Below, in pieces: positions 1 through 12,920 of a DNA stretch of 64,000 nt; the stretch's first letter is position 1, and every line of letters begins with the position of its first letter. The DNA is taken from positions 4,172,101-4,236,100 of the forward strand of contig NC_066838.1 of assembly GCF_001640805.2 (NCBI RefSeq), written 5' to 3'. Origin of the DNA: Lates calcarifer (taxonomy: Eukaryota > Chordata > Actinopteri > Centropomidae). The notes under the pieces were generated by a model. It was not told the DNA's origin and did no database searches. It saw only the letters and a program-made list of their open reading frames with translations. The position numbers were made by a program, and so were the translations under genes.

Positions 1-18
1 TCCTGAAAAGCCTGATTC

Positions 19-49
<31 letters not shown>

Positions 50-1231
50 GTGTACCATTTCAAAGCTATCCTTTCATCTTTGAACTCATCCTCAGGGCTC
101 TCTTCTCCCCAGATAAAAGACAAGAGGATGGAGGGATGCTAGAGGAATGAGTTTTGCCTTTGCCACATGCCTTCGCCCTTGGCTTTCTCTCCCTCGCCCG
201 CTGACTGCCCGGGCTCCCTGCCTCAAGCCTCTACCCCCTCTTCGTCACCCTGCCCATGGCTGGCATTCTCCTCTCCCCTCTGCATCCCTCTGTCTATTCA
301 TTATACCATCCCTCCATCAATGACCCTTTCACAGAGGCAGCAGTGTGGGGCTGGAGCAAGGCTTGGAGCTCTTTCTGAGGAATGCAACTAAGCAGCCTTC
401 ATATTAGCAGAGATCTTGAGACTTGTGCCCTCATAGAGCCACTGCCATGTGTCTTTTCACACCTCAAACAACTCAGCTAAGCTTTTCTATGTAGTTCCTA
501 TAGTCCAGTGCATCACATCAATATCTACAAACAAGCTTAGTGGGTCATCATTTAGGCTTAACCTTGAATTAGTGGGATCATGCTAGTGTCTAGTGATGAC
601 TTGACATTTAACCTGCTCCACAGCAGGATACATTCACACTGTTGACTTCAAACAGTTGGCTCATATTAGTGCAGTAATCAATGCTGATTGATGTGTGTTT
701 CCAACCACTATTGTTATGCAAAAATTAGGAGGTGAGCATACTGAGATGAGCAGTTGGTGGCACTGATTCTCCAGTCTGGTGCCAGTAAACCACTGCAGAA
801 TGGGGAAACAAGATGACGGCATTAAAAGAGTCAGACTTCAAATGGTGGAGGAACTTGTGGAAAGTGTGATGGAAATATGGCTTTTCTGTTAGTTTCATGT
901 ATTAAACTCTAGGATCCTTAAAATCTCCTCGCTGCTGCACACATATTTGAAGAGATAATACTTCACATGCTTCATATACTGTATACCATTATTATCTATA
1001 CATCAGCTTTTCCTCCCCAGTCAGTTTCCACTTTGGCTTTTTATAAGCAAACTGAAAACGAGCATACAGACAATGCACCTTTATAGTGGATGCAAATAAT
1101 TTCCTCCATCCCAGCTGATCACAGAAGCACTTTCAATACTGTCCATGACTACATCACAACTGATTCTTTTTTTTGTTTGTTTTTCATTTGGAGACCATGT
1201 TCAGATGTGAAGGGTGGTGGTTGATCCTTAC
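1..1231. other. tns2 intron sequence (left edge)
   Basis: Sequence downstream of the 38-bp C1 exon of tns2. I looked for the next tensin exon, which should complete the C1 domain, and did not find one, so the intron probably runs to or past the window edge. It contains a poly-T run at about 22-47 and a short CAT/ATC-rich patch near 1440-1460. No coding signal was recognised. Confidence 0.5.
22..47. repeat. poly-T tract
   Basis: An uninterrupted run of T within the tns2 intron. On the minus strand it is a poly-A run, possibly an old retroposon tail, but no retroposon body was recognised beside it. Confidence 0.8.
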
Positions 1232-4200
1232 CTTGGCCTCGCACTTCCTGTGGGTGGCTGTCTTGCACACTTAAAGAAATGAGAGTAGGGAAGAGGGAAG
1301 AAAAAAGAGGACAAAAATAATACTATCGTAACTACATTGTTCAGTTATTTACAATGACAAGCTAAATTAGTTGTCTACACATGAATACAGTCAATTTGCC
1401 AACTACTGTATAATCTCCATTTGCTTTTATTACACTTATGCATCACCATCATCATCATCATGTTCAATTTAACTCCATACTGCATCCTCTACTCTAACCT
1501 ACTCTCACATTAGTTTGTGAAATACTAACAAAATTAATGATTCGTGAATTCATACTGATTCATTCATGTGTCCTATGTGCTGCTGGTGCTCTTTTACTAA
1601 ATCATCATGTTGTTTGATAGAGCTAGACTTTCACATCAGCCTGCCACCAAAAACTCAGTAGTTAACACCGCAACACAAAAAGACCTCACGAGATCATGCT
1701 TGCAATACCTCTGCAGAAGGAGCCCACGTGGTCCACGCTCTGACGACACACGCTGCACTGCCGCTTCTTCTTGAAGGTCTTTTCCTTGAAGACGTGGGGC
1801 TCGCCCTTCCCCGCCTGCTAACACACACACACACACACACACAGAAAAATGAGATGTACATTCAGTTAGCAACTTGATACAGGACCAGATGTGGCAATGC
1901 AGTCTGTGGAGCTGCCCACTCTCAGAAACACTTCAAGAATCCTTGTTTGACCTTCATCCAAGACTTGGCAGATGTGAAATGTTGTCTGACAACCATCTAT
2001 AGACTTTCACCTAAAGCATGAAAACAAGACAGAAACTGAAAGAAACTGGGCTTCTCAGCTCTCAAAAAGAAAGAAAATTAAGTAATAGCTTGTGAGTTAG
2101 TGAACTGTATAATTGACGGGAGCTTAGAGCTGTCAGCTTTAACCTATAAGTATGAAAGACCAAGGTGTGTAGTTGTCTGTGCGACTGTATGAATGTATGC
2201 GCACAACAATGGCAACATCCACTCTATTCCTTTCGCCTCTTGAACTCCTGTTCTGGTTGTGTAACTGTCTTCCAGTAATAAGCCTTGTGGTTCCCGCCCA
2301 TACCCCATTATAATCCTTAAGTGTGTGTGTTGGGTGGGGGGTGGGGTGTGGGGTGTAAAATAGAGCAAATGTGTTGGACTATTTCTTAAAAGACAGAGAG
2401 AGAAGTGGAAAGTAAAAGAAATCTACCACGTTTCTCTCTCATGGTTACATGATGTGTAACTGTGTGAGTGTGCGAGCGCATACATCAGTGTGTATGTGCG
2501 TTAGTTGATGTGGTTGCCCCTCCCACCCACTGCCTCTTTGTTTCCCAACATGGGATCAGATCCACAGATGACTGGGCCTGACATGACTCTGAGGAGGCTT
2601 TGAACATGAGAACGCTAACGACTACAGGCTAAGTAGGGGGACTGCTTAGCATGTTTTCATGCATGGATACATAATGGGAGAAGAAGGAGAAAAAAAGGTG
2701 GGTGTGGGTGGAAGGGACAAACAGTATGTGCAAAGTCATGTTGAGAGTCAGCACACATATTCTGGAAACTGGCGGGTATCCAGTTAAAAGCGTAGGATTT
2801 GGGACAGAAGGCTCACTCATTTGTGCAAACACACACACCGTCAACATCATCACCATGAAAAAATAGTAACATGTAAGACAGCGATCATGCTGCTGAGGCT
2901 ACTCAGCATCCATGTTTCCATAGTTTAGTATAATTAAACTGATATACATAAAGGGGTTTTGTTTCCTCTGTGTGTGCTTTTCCTCCTTGGTAACAAAGAA
3001 AGGGGGCTGTTTGCACACTTTTTCCATTATCCCACTGCTTTGACTGCTCTCGGGACTGGACAGTGTTTGGACAGCTGCCTGCCTGGCATCACCCTCTGCC
3101 AGCTGTGTTCAGCGGCTGCTGGCCTGCTACAGTACAAGTGTACTATGACCGCAGCACCCTGGATGGTGGAGGTGGACTGGGTGGGTGGCTCAGGGGGTTG
3201 GTGCTGAGCCGACGTCTGTTATGTAATATGGTGTGGTTGGGGGATTGACATTCCTCTCTAAAAACTGTGCAGTCATTACTTTTGGAAGTTGTATATTTTC
3301 TATGTTGGGATGTTCATTAATTTTGTTTGACTCAGTATGACTTGGCTTATTCTCATTTATACTTTCCTCACAGTAACAAACCAAAATCCACACAGGCTTC
3401 ATTAAAATTCCATGTTATCTTGTATTATCTTGATCCTTTTTTGATGAATCCTTGATTTTGCTCTCATTCTTTACTCCAAGTACATCTGTCCCTGAACCCC
3501 AAACAAAATAAATGTTCCTTCATCTCATGACCAGTTAAACTACCTCATGTAATCCTTGCTCATTAGCCCTGCTCTGACATTTATGCCTATTGACCAAGCA
3601 TATTAGACATGGACTTTGACACACACCGTCACATAAATACACCAAACTTCATCTCACAAACTCCTTTTTGTGTATGTATTTCATTTCAATCTATAGTCTG
3701 CCATTCTCATTCTCATCTATGAACTTGTGCAATAATTTTGTGAAGTATGTGTGTGTGTGCATATATGTGTACAAGCATGAATGAGTACACACACAGGGCC
3801 CACGGTGAGTTTAAAAAAGCAACCAGTTACTGTCAGCTAAACCACAGTGGTGATGTGGGCTCAGAGATAAACACACAGAAGAGAGGTTGGCAGCATTCCT
3901 CCTGTTTCAGACACAATCAAGACCACTATATGGTTCAACCACAGGCAATCATGGTCAGACAGTCATACATGGCTCTGCTACTGAATGCTGTATAAGCTCT
4001 CATATTTAACACCAATATAAGCTGCTACATAGTTCATGTGAGGGAACCAGAGGGTAAATCGTCACAGACGTAGATGAAACCACTTTATACTTCATTCAGC
4101 TAACAATGGTGGCCTGGGGATTAAGGCGCCTACCATGAACCACAACGTCCCCTGTTCATATCCGGCCCAGGGACCTTTGTGGCATGTCAAACTCCATCTC

Positions 4201-7200
4201 TCTTTCTCTCTCTCCCCTCATTTGCTGTCACCTCTGTGCCTGGCTGTCCATTAAAGGCATAATATGAACAAGGAGTGATTACATAAAAAAATAAACAAAT
4301 CAGTAATAGGAGTGATACTCTTCTTTGTCAAAAGCAATGCAATATGTTAGCCAAATGGTTAATGACCACTGGTTATTCCAAAAGGTTGCAGATTTGATCT
4401 CTGCTACAGCTACATCCAAAAGAAGCACACTAACAAATACAGTGTCAATGGTGAATGCAATCGCTGGAATGAAGTACATGGTTCAAATTTGAGTGCAACT
4501 CACAGACAGTCTATGGTGCAACTCTTCACATTATAATAGATTTGCAGTACCATATGGAGCCAAAATGAGAGACAAAGTGAAAGATGGGTGAATATTAACA
4601 TTCAAGCACCAACACAGTGGGAAAAAATGGTTGAACAGGTAAAATACTAGCCAAAAATAAACTTTGCAGCTGGCTGTTCAGATATATAAATAATGCTGAC
4701 GTTATAGTAGATGTGCTAGCTGTGTGTGTGAATATTTGTTTGAAAAGCTGTGTTAGCAATGTCCACCAGCTTCTTTGCCTTATCTAATAAAACAATTATG
4801 TTAGGGAAAATCCCCCAAAACACAAAGCCTTACACCAGCCAAAGCTGCGTTAATGATGTTACATAAACAACATGTCTTCGCTAGATATGAATGAAATGGC
4901 ACGACGCTCACTGTACTACCATCTTCATTGTTATCATTTCAGTTGACTTTTGCTGCCATAAAGGGTGAGAAAATATGTTCAGCTTTAACAGTGAAATGAA
5001 AATAAACAATAAAAATAATGTTTATTATTACTATAGTTATTATTAGAATTTGTAAGGCTGAAGTTGCCACTACACTGGTGGAAAACACACGTTTGAACAT
5101 TCACATCAACTCCAGCACAGTTAAGTATTTCACATTATTGTATGAAATAGTGGTAAGAAAGTAAAACACTAGAGAAGAACTCTTTAACTCGATAGCCTGG
5201 GACCTACCACACGTGAGTCCTGTATCGTGGGGAAATTACCACAAGCACCAGTGTATTCACAACATAATTAACCAAAGAATACAGAGAAAAACCAAACCAA
5301 ATCTATCGAAACTCGCAATTCACCTCAACTTGACTTGGAGTCCAACAGAGGAAACCACAGTGAAGGAGGTTTACAATTTTGAGGAGGATTACAACAGAGG
5401 AAGCAGAAAACAGCTGGTAGAGTCTTAGTGTATGAGCACTAAAAACAACCTGTGATGCTCAGCCCAGTCCCCAGGATAGTAATTACTGTCACTGCTGTAA
5501 TGGATAAAAAACATCTTCCTCTGGTAAAACATGTGTTATTTGGTATACAGTCCTCTGACCTAATAAAGAAATGTACATTTCTGCTGCCTGAGAGAAAAGA
5601 GCTGAAAAACAGAAAAACATTCAAAATCAGAGATTGGACCACTTAGCAGACATGAATAAGTATGTTTATTCACTCACACCGTAGATGCACATTTCCACAA
5701 CCTCACGGGTTAACCTACCTACATCCATCTGCCATCAAACAAGCAGTGATGGACAAACCCTCACAGACATACAGTACATGTGACATGCTACAAGGCCTCC
5801 ACCAGCTGGGACCTGCCTACATTTCCAAAGAAGTGACACAAGTTGTAAACAGCTACCTGAGACCTCAGGAAGGAAAACACAAGCTTCACACACACACACA
5901 CTGACTCACGTGGAGACGTGTATCCCTGCAGACAGTCAGTGGAAACAGACAGCCTTCCCCTTCCCGTCCCCGTGTCCCCCCACCCCGTGCGCCAGGACAG
6001 ACCCCACCTCCGCTACAACATCTGCTACGCACAAGAAGGTCCTTTTTCTAATATTTTTAGCCTTCTGGCAGAAAAAGGAACCAGAGGTTTTTGGAGTCAA
6101 AGAGATGCTTTCTAACCAGAGATCCCTCCCCTTCCTTGCTGCACGTCTGCCAGCCGTCACAGAACAGTAGCTGGATTGAATAAGGGAGGGGTTGGACACA
6201 CACACAAGAGATGCACACAGGCAGAGATTTATGCATACAAATGTAAAAACAAATACCCCGAAACAGAGAGCCATTCGTGAACACACACACACACACACAT
6301 CCCTGGAAACTCTCTTGCCTCCACCCACTTGTTTCTTTCTAAATATAGTGTTGATATTTCGACAATGATGGGCATTGTGTGGGAGTGGTTCATTACTGAC
6401 TGGACATTGACCTCAGTTTCAGCTGCAGATGGTCAGTGAGGACACGTATTGAAAGTACCCTTGAGGGGAAAGTCTTCTCACCAATTTTGTCATTAGAAGA
6501 ACTCTGCAATTGTCACTTATGATGGGACTTTTTCTTCAGCTCTTTGGATCATTATTTTACAGGTCAACCAGTCAACCACACAACTGTGTGTCACTTCTGC
6601 ACTGCCAAAAGCGGCAGGTGTTTCACAGTATATTCTGCTTCTCTCTTTTCTAAAACACTATTTAATCATGCTTTCCTGTTTTATATTCCCTAATTTGACA
6701 AACCCCTAACCCCAAGTGTAACTTGCCTGAAATAAACCATTTCAGTTTTTCCTCATTCCATAACAAGCATGTTAGCCCTTTCACTGATAATGAATTAGGG
6801 CTGTTTTCTGTATCAATTATGTTGATTGTTTTTGATTAACAAAAAAGTAAAAACTTGCCTGCCCGCATTGCTCTTGGATTCACGATGGACAGTATAAAAA
6901 TAGTATTAAAATTAATGAAGCACAACCAGACATATCTTTTTTATTCCATGCCCTCTTCTTCTCTGCCACCTGGCACCTACATTACCCACAAAGCAACTTG
7001 ACTTGATTCACTCAGTTGTTTACATTTAGGTAATTTATGCTAATAGCAGCTACAGTACCTTAAAGCAGTGATGATGAGATGGCTGCAAAGGTCGTGCCTA
7101 GATCCTTCTCATTTTTATTTTCAAACTTGTAGTCTTCAGGCTTACTACTAGCCTGCTACTACTGCTAATACACTAACAAGCTGGGACCATGCTAGTGCTA

Positions 7201-8236
7201 CTCAGTCACTAAAGTCTTTTTTAGATTTTTTATTTCTGCCATTTACTATTTGCCTCTAGAACTGTGTATAACCTCATTCATAATGATTTCTTGAAGGGGG
7301 GAAAGGCCACTCCTGTCCAACTGATAGCTAACAAGCTAACAGGACAGTGAATTCACACTGGTTATTAATGATAAGATAAGATAAGATAATCCTTTATTAG
7401 TCCCACAATGGGGAAATTTACATGGGGAAATGGTGGGAATTGTTGGGTCTCTGTAAATAATATTATAAAGAGTACGGTTTAAACCTGCTCTGTGTGAAAA
7501 GTGCCATAACTTCTGTTGTGACTCACCGCTATATAAATAAAATTGAATTGAATTCAAAAGACATGTTTGTAGCAAAAGGTGGAGCCCACAATTACTAACA
7601 TTTTTCCTTTAAAATTACTTCATGATTAGTTGATTATCAAAATAGTTAGCTTTTGTGAACTGACTGACAGATTAATTGTTTCAGCTCCATGATGAATAGA
7701 AGAACCTTCACAGGTCAAATCGCATCTGGTGTGCAAATGGTGTGAGTGCAAAGCAGGTTTTCCCATTAACAATCACATACTGAGTCTTCTGCAATGAGGG
7801 GAAACATTCTTAGGTCAGTAAAAGGAATTTACAGACTTGACCCTCAGTTTCAGTGGAAATGACCTGAGTCTCCTTTTTGTGGCAGGAAAGTTCAATGTCC
7901 ATCAGGACAACAATAATTTTGTAATGGCTGTTAATCACAGAATGTTGGTTCTGTGCACTCATGCACCACGACACACACAGTCTTTCAATGGAGTGGTTGT
8001 GACTTCTTGTGTACTTAAATCCCACCCTACATTGAGAGGGCCGGTATCTGGGTTCCTGCATCATTTGTTGGCATCCAGGCCAGCATGTGTGTTAATACAC
8101 GTGTGTCACTTCACTTGTATGTAAGTGCACGACACCAAAGGGTGGGACAGGCAGTGGAGGGAACAGAGACTGCCTGTTCCTGAGGTGAGGTCAGTGTGCC
8201 GCCATGTTACACTTCCGTTCCCTTGGACTTTTGCTA

Positions 8237-8285
<49 letters not shown>

Positions 8286-10532
8286 TGGTGTCTTGCTCCA
8301 GCTGCACCACCAACACCCCCTGCTGCAGTTGTTCATATTTACTGGCAAAATGTACCATCTGTTTTGCCTCAAAATGTTACTGTGAAGTGGCCTCAGTAAG
8401 AGGATGACATCATCCAGGGGTGATGATTAAGTGATGGTTAGTAATCGCGCTAGTTAGGACCAGGTATGATCTGACAGAAGCCACAAACACATGCCAATGA
8501 AGTTGCTGCGTCTGCAGGAGTAAAGGGGAATCATTTGCATCCATCCTGTTTTAATGCTTCAGGATTTTCCAGGTAAGTGTGAATAGCTGCTACTGTAGAC
8601 CTGAGCTCAGTGTAACTGCATCTGGCACAAGGGAATGTGAACCAGCCTCTGTTTCAGCCTCTTGACTTGGCAGCAAACAGGGGGTCTCCCAGGTAAACAA
8701 AACCATCATGTGCCATTTCTGGACCATCAAACTTCTCAGTTACACCCAATAATTACAACTATAGAATACCTGCTGTACACTGAACACAACCACAGTAGTG
8801 TACAGCAGCTGGCTTAACTGCCTTTCTCAAAGGCAACAGTGTTTTTTGTTTGAGACGGAAGATGTGCATTAATTATTTGACTTTCCTGCTTTCCTGCTTT
8901 TCCTGAAAGTCAGATTTTTTCATCATAAGCTCCTTATCCAATCTGACCAATGCTTATCTGCATTAAATATGGTTCACATAGGAGAAAAATTGCCAATGAC
9001 CACACTGTTATCAGTAAAGGAAAGGTTGGCAGAGATTGGACAATCTTATCTTGTTGTTAATCCGTAGCTGTTTTCCTCACGTTGCAAAGAAGGATAGGAA
9101 CTCTGACAAGCTGAGATCATGATATGGAGCCAAAACTAATTGGCCTACACACAAACCACACAACAGTCATTAATCAGTGTCCAAATGCATACACATACAC
9201 ATACACACACATCTGTGATGGACTACTCCACCATGGACATGTGTGCAATCATGTATACACGTATGACATGAACTTTTTGTTCACAGCATACTTTTAGTAA
9301 GCTTGTACTCTTTAATGTGCCTTTGGAATAAGTGTACATTACACTCACACACACTCAGCCCTGGCCTGTCATTACAATCTGACAAGGGCGGAAGCAACAA
9401 ATTGCAATTACTCTTATATAATTGAAGCCTACTTTTCTTACACGAGGCACACATTTTTGACAAAATTACATTTAAACTCACTGCATCAGACAGGAAACAC
9501 ATACTTTCAGTATCCATCACACCACAGAAAAGTCGATTTATGAGTGATGAGTTGAGAGAGACAAGGTAAGGGAAAGTCAGTGACAGCTGATCCAAATTGC
9601 CTCTCCAGCTCCTTTCCTTGGCATTGGCCTGTTTAGATTTACAACTGGGAATACACAAGGAAAGTTATTGGAGAAGTAATAAGTTTAGAGAAAACATTTC
9701 CAGTTCAATTCCACAACGAACTGATTTACACTTAAATTTCTTCCAACTACATAAAGATTTCTAACTGGAGAATCACTAGGTTTTGTAGCCGCATTTAATC
9801 CAACAAAACACCTGTCACCTTATCAGTGGAAACCTTGCAAGGCAAGGCTCGTGAGAAACAGTCCAACATGACACTGCGACATTAATAATAACTGACTGGT
9901 GGTGACGCAGAAATAATGGGAATGGTGGGGGGGGGGTGCTGCTCAGTGCATCATATGACCCTATTCAGAACATTTTATGTCAGTTTAATGAAGTGGGACG
10001 CGTCGAGCAACTTCTCAGTGAACAGCAACAAGTCACAGTAAGTCATCAAGCTTTCTTCATAAATGTTAGCTAACAGTACCTACTGATACGACAGTAGAGA
10101 AGAACTACGAAAATGTAGGATTACCGCCGAAACCGTTGGGTCAGAGATGGTAAGTTCTTAATGAACGGCATAGACATACAGTAGACTAGTAGCCCCAGAA
10201 AATCTTCGAAAAAAATATCTAGTACTATGACTGTAAATATACAGCGTGGTCAAACATTAACGCTTAAACAGTTCATACAGGCAAAACCTCAACATGACTT
10301 TAAAGTTATGGCGTCTATACGTAAGACAGTCAATCCACAAAGTGCGCAACCGCACGGTCAACACATGCGCATGAAAAGTCAGCATCATACATCCATCCAA
10401 GCTCCATACAGACCCCAAATACGACCTCTGAAGTAAACGCGGGTGAACCGAATCTAACGCAAACATAACCAAACCCTCAAACTTTTCCTCCCAGGCTAAC
10501 AGACTTACCTTGCTCATTTTCCCGCTATTCAT
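1232..10532 (-). CDS. tns2: Tensin-2-like, 5' part of the gene (N-terminal C1 domain), partial
   Basis: Three coding exons are proposed: 10509-10532, 1709-1814 and 1232-1269; the gene continues beyond the left edge. The two inner exons join in phase and encode a C1-type zinc finger: a His, then 12 residues, then CSVC, ten residues, CRVC, four residues, His, two residues, Cys, ending KCEAK. This spacing and the CRVCK-ATHRKCEAK core match the N-terminal C1 domain of tensin-2 as I know it; the last zinc ligand would be in the next exon. Splice sites are GT-AG. Tensins are focal-adhesion scaffolds with PTP/C2-like, SH2 and PTB domains that bind actin and integrin tails; those parts are not in view. 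TNS1 has C1-containing forms, so tns2 rests on the sequence plus the nearby krt18 genes, the same neighbourhood as in human. The 8-aa first exon (starting MNSGKMSK, donor GTAAGT, phase 0) is inferred and much less certain than the C1 exons. Confidence 0.75.
1820..1843. repeat. (CA)n/(TG)n microsatellite abutting a tns2 splice acceptor
   Basis: About twelve AC units on the plus strand. Read on the minus strand it is a (TG)n tract that ends only a few bases before the TTAGCAG acceptor of the 106-bp C1 exon of tns2, so the microsatellite stands where the polypyrimidine tract would normally be. Confidence 0.9.
4108..4275 (+). repeat. tRNA-derived SINE-like element
   Basis: Starts with a tRNA-like head (TGGCCTGGGGATTAAGG resembles an A-box region) and carries a decayed B-box (GTTCATATCCGG, compare GGTTCGAATCC). 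A CT-rich body and a 3' part reading AAAGGCATAATATGAA follow. This organisation recalls a SINE that is common in teleosts; I know it only by pattern, so no family name is given. The B-box changes suggest an old, inactive copy. A second weaker tRNA-like stretch lies at about 4345-4420. Confidence 0.6.
5887..5902. repeat. (CA)n microsatellite
   Basis: Short CA run inside tns2 intron 1. It creates a spurious Thr-His end to a plus-strand open frame. Confidence 0.8.
6281..6299. repeat. (CA)n microsatellite
   Basis: Short AC run. It produces a Cys-Val repeat in minus-strand translations, which explains the 130-codon open frame there. Confidence 0.8.
6885..7160. repeat. Diverged dispersed repeat, copy 1
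   Basis: Shares an ordered series of short matches with 16100-16370: a CCAGAC(C/A)TAT block, a CACCTAC-TACC(C/A) block, CAACTTGACT, a TTATGCTA(A/G)(T/C)AGC block and a final TTTTCAAACTTGTAG. The order and spacing are similar in both. It is therefore an old interspersed element; the family is not recognised. Confidence 0.5.
7368..7556. repeat. Teleost-type dispersed repeat with GATAA head and ATTGAATTG tail
   Basis: Begins with a GATAA tandem (about 7370-7390), then CCTTTATTAGTCCCACAATG, and ends with CGCTATATAAATAAAATTG followed by GAATTG units. I recognise both ends as recurrent in fish genomes. The same tail occurs again at about 35070-35110 in this window, which supports a dispersed origin. 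Confidence 0.6.
8240..8282. repeat. (CA)n microsatellite, about 21 units
   Basis: The longest clean dinucleotide repeat in the window. It explains the runs of Thr-His and Val-Cys in all overlapping open frames. Confidence 0.95.
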
Positions 10533-10760
10533 ATCCCCTGGTTTAAGAGCTGCCCCTCATTCCCAGGAAGGCCATCAATAACATGGCTTGCGACTATGAG
10601 ATAACTTGTTTTCTTTACTCTGGTCCACCCTCCTTACTGGGGCTGCGGGGAGGAGCAACATGCAGCTACAAGCATGTGTGGAGTACTATTACTGGTATTT
10701 CATCCCATGATTGGTCGGTTTCTGGAGGGGAGCGTAGGAATACTCGATCTGGATTGGTTT
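10533..10760 (-). promoter_or_regulatory. tns2: Probable tns2 5' flank / promoter region
   Basis: Lies just upstream of the proposed first coding exon on the minus strand. It is GC-richer than its surroundings and has two CCAAT boxes in minus orientation (plus-strand ATTGG at 10710-10714 and 10753-10757). No clear TATA box was seen. It depends on the first exon being correct. Confidence 0.35.
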
Positions 10761-12889
10761 AATTATTCACTATAATATTCCTACAAAAACCTCAAGTGTG
10801 ATTGAAGTTGTTAATCCAGAATGTACTTCAGTAGATTTAGAATTAGTATTTATTTGATTATTTATAATATATTATCAGGAATGCTAGATAAGTATATGAT
10901 GTGTCTATGCCATCCAATATTATAGTCACATTGATAGTTCACAATAGCAAAGTGAATAATTGTGATAAATTACTAGAATTAGTCCTGTCTTTCATGAGAA
11001 CATATAAGGAAACATGTAGCTATGTAGCTGACACACACACACATGCACTGAGACATTTTAATTATGGGCCCCATGCCATGCACATGAGGTGGCTTTGGGT
11101 CGCTCCTCTCCTCCTGTTATACCACCAAATTAAATTGGGTGTTACATGATATTATTGAACATACATCATCTCTTTTAAAAATTTTACCTACATTCAGTCA
11201 GATTTGTATTTGTCCTGCCAACACTTAGAGTGGCAGAGGCTGTATGTTAAAAACATTATTAACATTATTTTAGCTTCTTTGCTCACCTGCTGACAAGTTT
11301 TCATTCACTGTTGGAAGCAAGGTGATGAAGTGTTACATGTGACTGGGATCAGTGAGACACCAGTTGCCCTCTGCCAGAAGGAAGCAATGCTTACATTGAA
11401 GATCAGCATCTCACCATTTTGAATTAATGTATCTGTATTTTCATCCTTCATACACACATGTGGTGATGTCTGTGTGTTTTTCCACCAAATAAACCTGACC
11501 AAACCAGATGTGCTTTGATTAACATCTGCATTGATGCTGCTGCTGAGGGTAACTAGCGTGTTAGTAGCAGCACCTAGTGGTGAAAGAAGAGAACTGGAAC
11601 AGGTAAAGTCAGGTTTTGCTGCTTTATCAAGCACATTCTTGATATTAATATCTTTTCTGTGTATTTTTGACCTAACCTTTCTGCAGCTATTGAGTTTCAG
11701 GACAATTCTCATATTTGTTTCAGTCATTAATACAGACAGAGGCTAACTACTATGTTGATACTGTGAATGTAGATGCATAGTCAAAAGATGCATAGAGCAT
11801 CACTGAATTTTTCAGATTTTAAAGTAAAAAAAACTCGACAGCAGTCTGAGCAAAGAAGCAAAGCAAAGAATTCCTTGCATGATGATATAAATCTTTTTTC
11901 TTGCCAAGCTGACTGCATATGCTTATGGTTGTGATTATACTATTACACTACTATATGTGCCCATATAGGTGAATTCCTTTTTGAGTTGCCTGTCTTAAAT
12001 TGTTAGCCCATAATATTCCCCAGCCTCAGACTGCTAATGCAGAGCATTATTTCTGTCTGCTGCCTCAGTCTCTTAGTCACTTCCATATGTGTTAGATTGA
12101 CATGCAGGTATAAAGGCTGTACAGTACATCCCTTCCAATCAGTGCAAAAGGTGACTGTGAATTATGACGTATACAGTGATCCCCTGCCAAACAACATGTA
12201 CAGTAATGTGGTCTAGTCCTTTTGCTCACAACCTAGGAATTTCCGGTTTATGGTACAAAAAAAAGGAGGACAGGGGAGCTTAACTGTTTGTGGAATTTTC
12301 GGCTCTCTTTCTTGTGAATTGTGGCAGGGTGAGGGGTAAAGAGGAGGGAGCTGAAGGCGAGGAGAGATGGATTAAGAAGTGAGGAGCAAAGTATTAAGGT
12401 GAAAAAGGTAACAGGAGGGGCAGGGAGGTCACGTGTGAGTCCTAACAAAATGGTGAGGGACCGTGAGAGACAGGAAGCTGGTGCTTGGGATTGGAATGAG
12501 GGGTTGAGTTGGTGAGTAAAGTGGGGGAGGGTCATGTTGGACGAAAGATGGAGATGAGGAAAGAGGGGGGAACGATGTTGCTGTGGATGAAAAAGAAAAG
12601 ATGGGAAAATAGAGGAATAATTTTAGCAGTAGTTTTGAGCACGTGAGACTTTTGTATTGTGGTAAACTGAACTGAAGTTTCCTCTGCACTCAGACCAAAT
12701 GGTCACAGTCAACACCATACTGCAAGGTGTTGCACGTTGCATGATATATTACAGGGGATGTCAGGTGTGTTTTTGTCTAGCCTGTCTACCGAATTTAGAG
12801 TTTTGAGGAAGTGGAAGGATCTTGGATCATGCTTGGAGGTAAATGAGAAAGAGGTGGACAGAGTGGCAACCTGGGCCAAGAGGAAATGA

Positions 12890-12920
12890 GAGGAGGAGGA
12901 GGAGGAGGAGGAGGAGGAGG
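12890..12920. repeat. (AGG)n trinucleotide repeat
   Basis: About ten AGG units on the plus strand in a purine-rich stretch (12840-13060). Confidence 0.9.

Larger units (their letters stand above)
1844..10508 (-). other. tns2: Large first intron of tns2
   Basis: About 8.7 kb between the proposed first coding exon and the first C1 exon. It holds a tRNA-derived SINE-like element near 4.1-4.3 kb, two dispersed repeats at 6.9-7.56 kb, and CA microsatellites near 5.89, 6.28 and 8.24 kb. A GC-richer block at about 3055-3225 is open in more than one frame but resembles no protein I know. The many short open frames here show no domain and several consist of microsatellite translation. If the first exon is wrong, part of this is intergenic or 5' flanking DNA. 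Confidence 0.5.

Noticed and set aside
1232..1814. Protein kinase C, diacylglycerol kinase or other classical C1 domain
   Set aside because: The ten-residue gap between the first two cysteine pairs and the KCEAK end fit the tensin-type C1, and krt18 nearby fits the tns2 locus.
5936..6328. 130-codon minus-strand frame
   Set aside because: Its first part translates a CA microsatellite as Cys-Val repeats; no domain is present.
11305..11727. 140-codon minus-strand frame
   Set aside because: No domain, no splice context, and composition typical of random AT-rich DNA.
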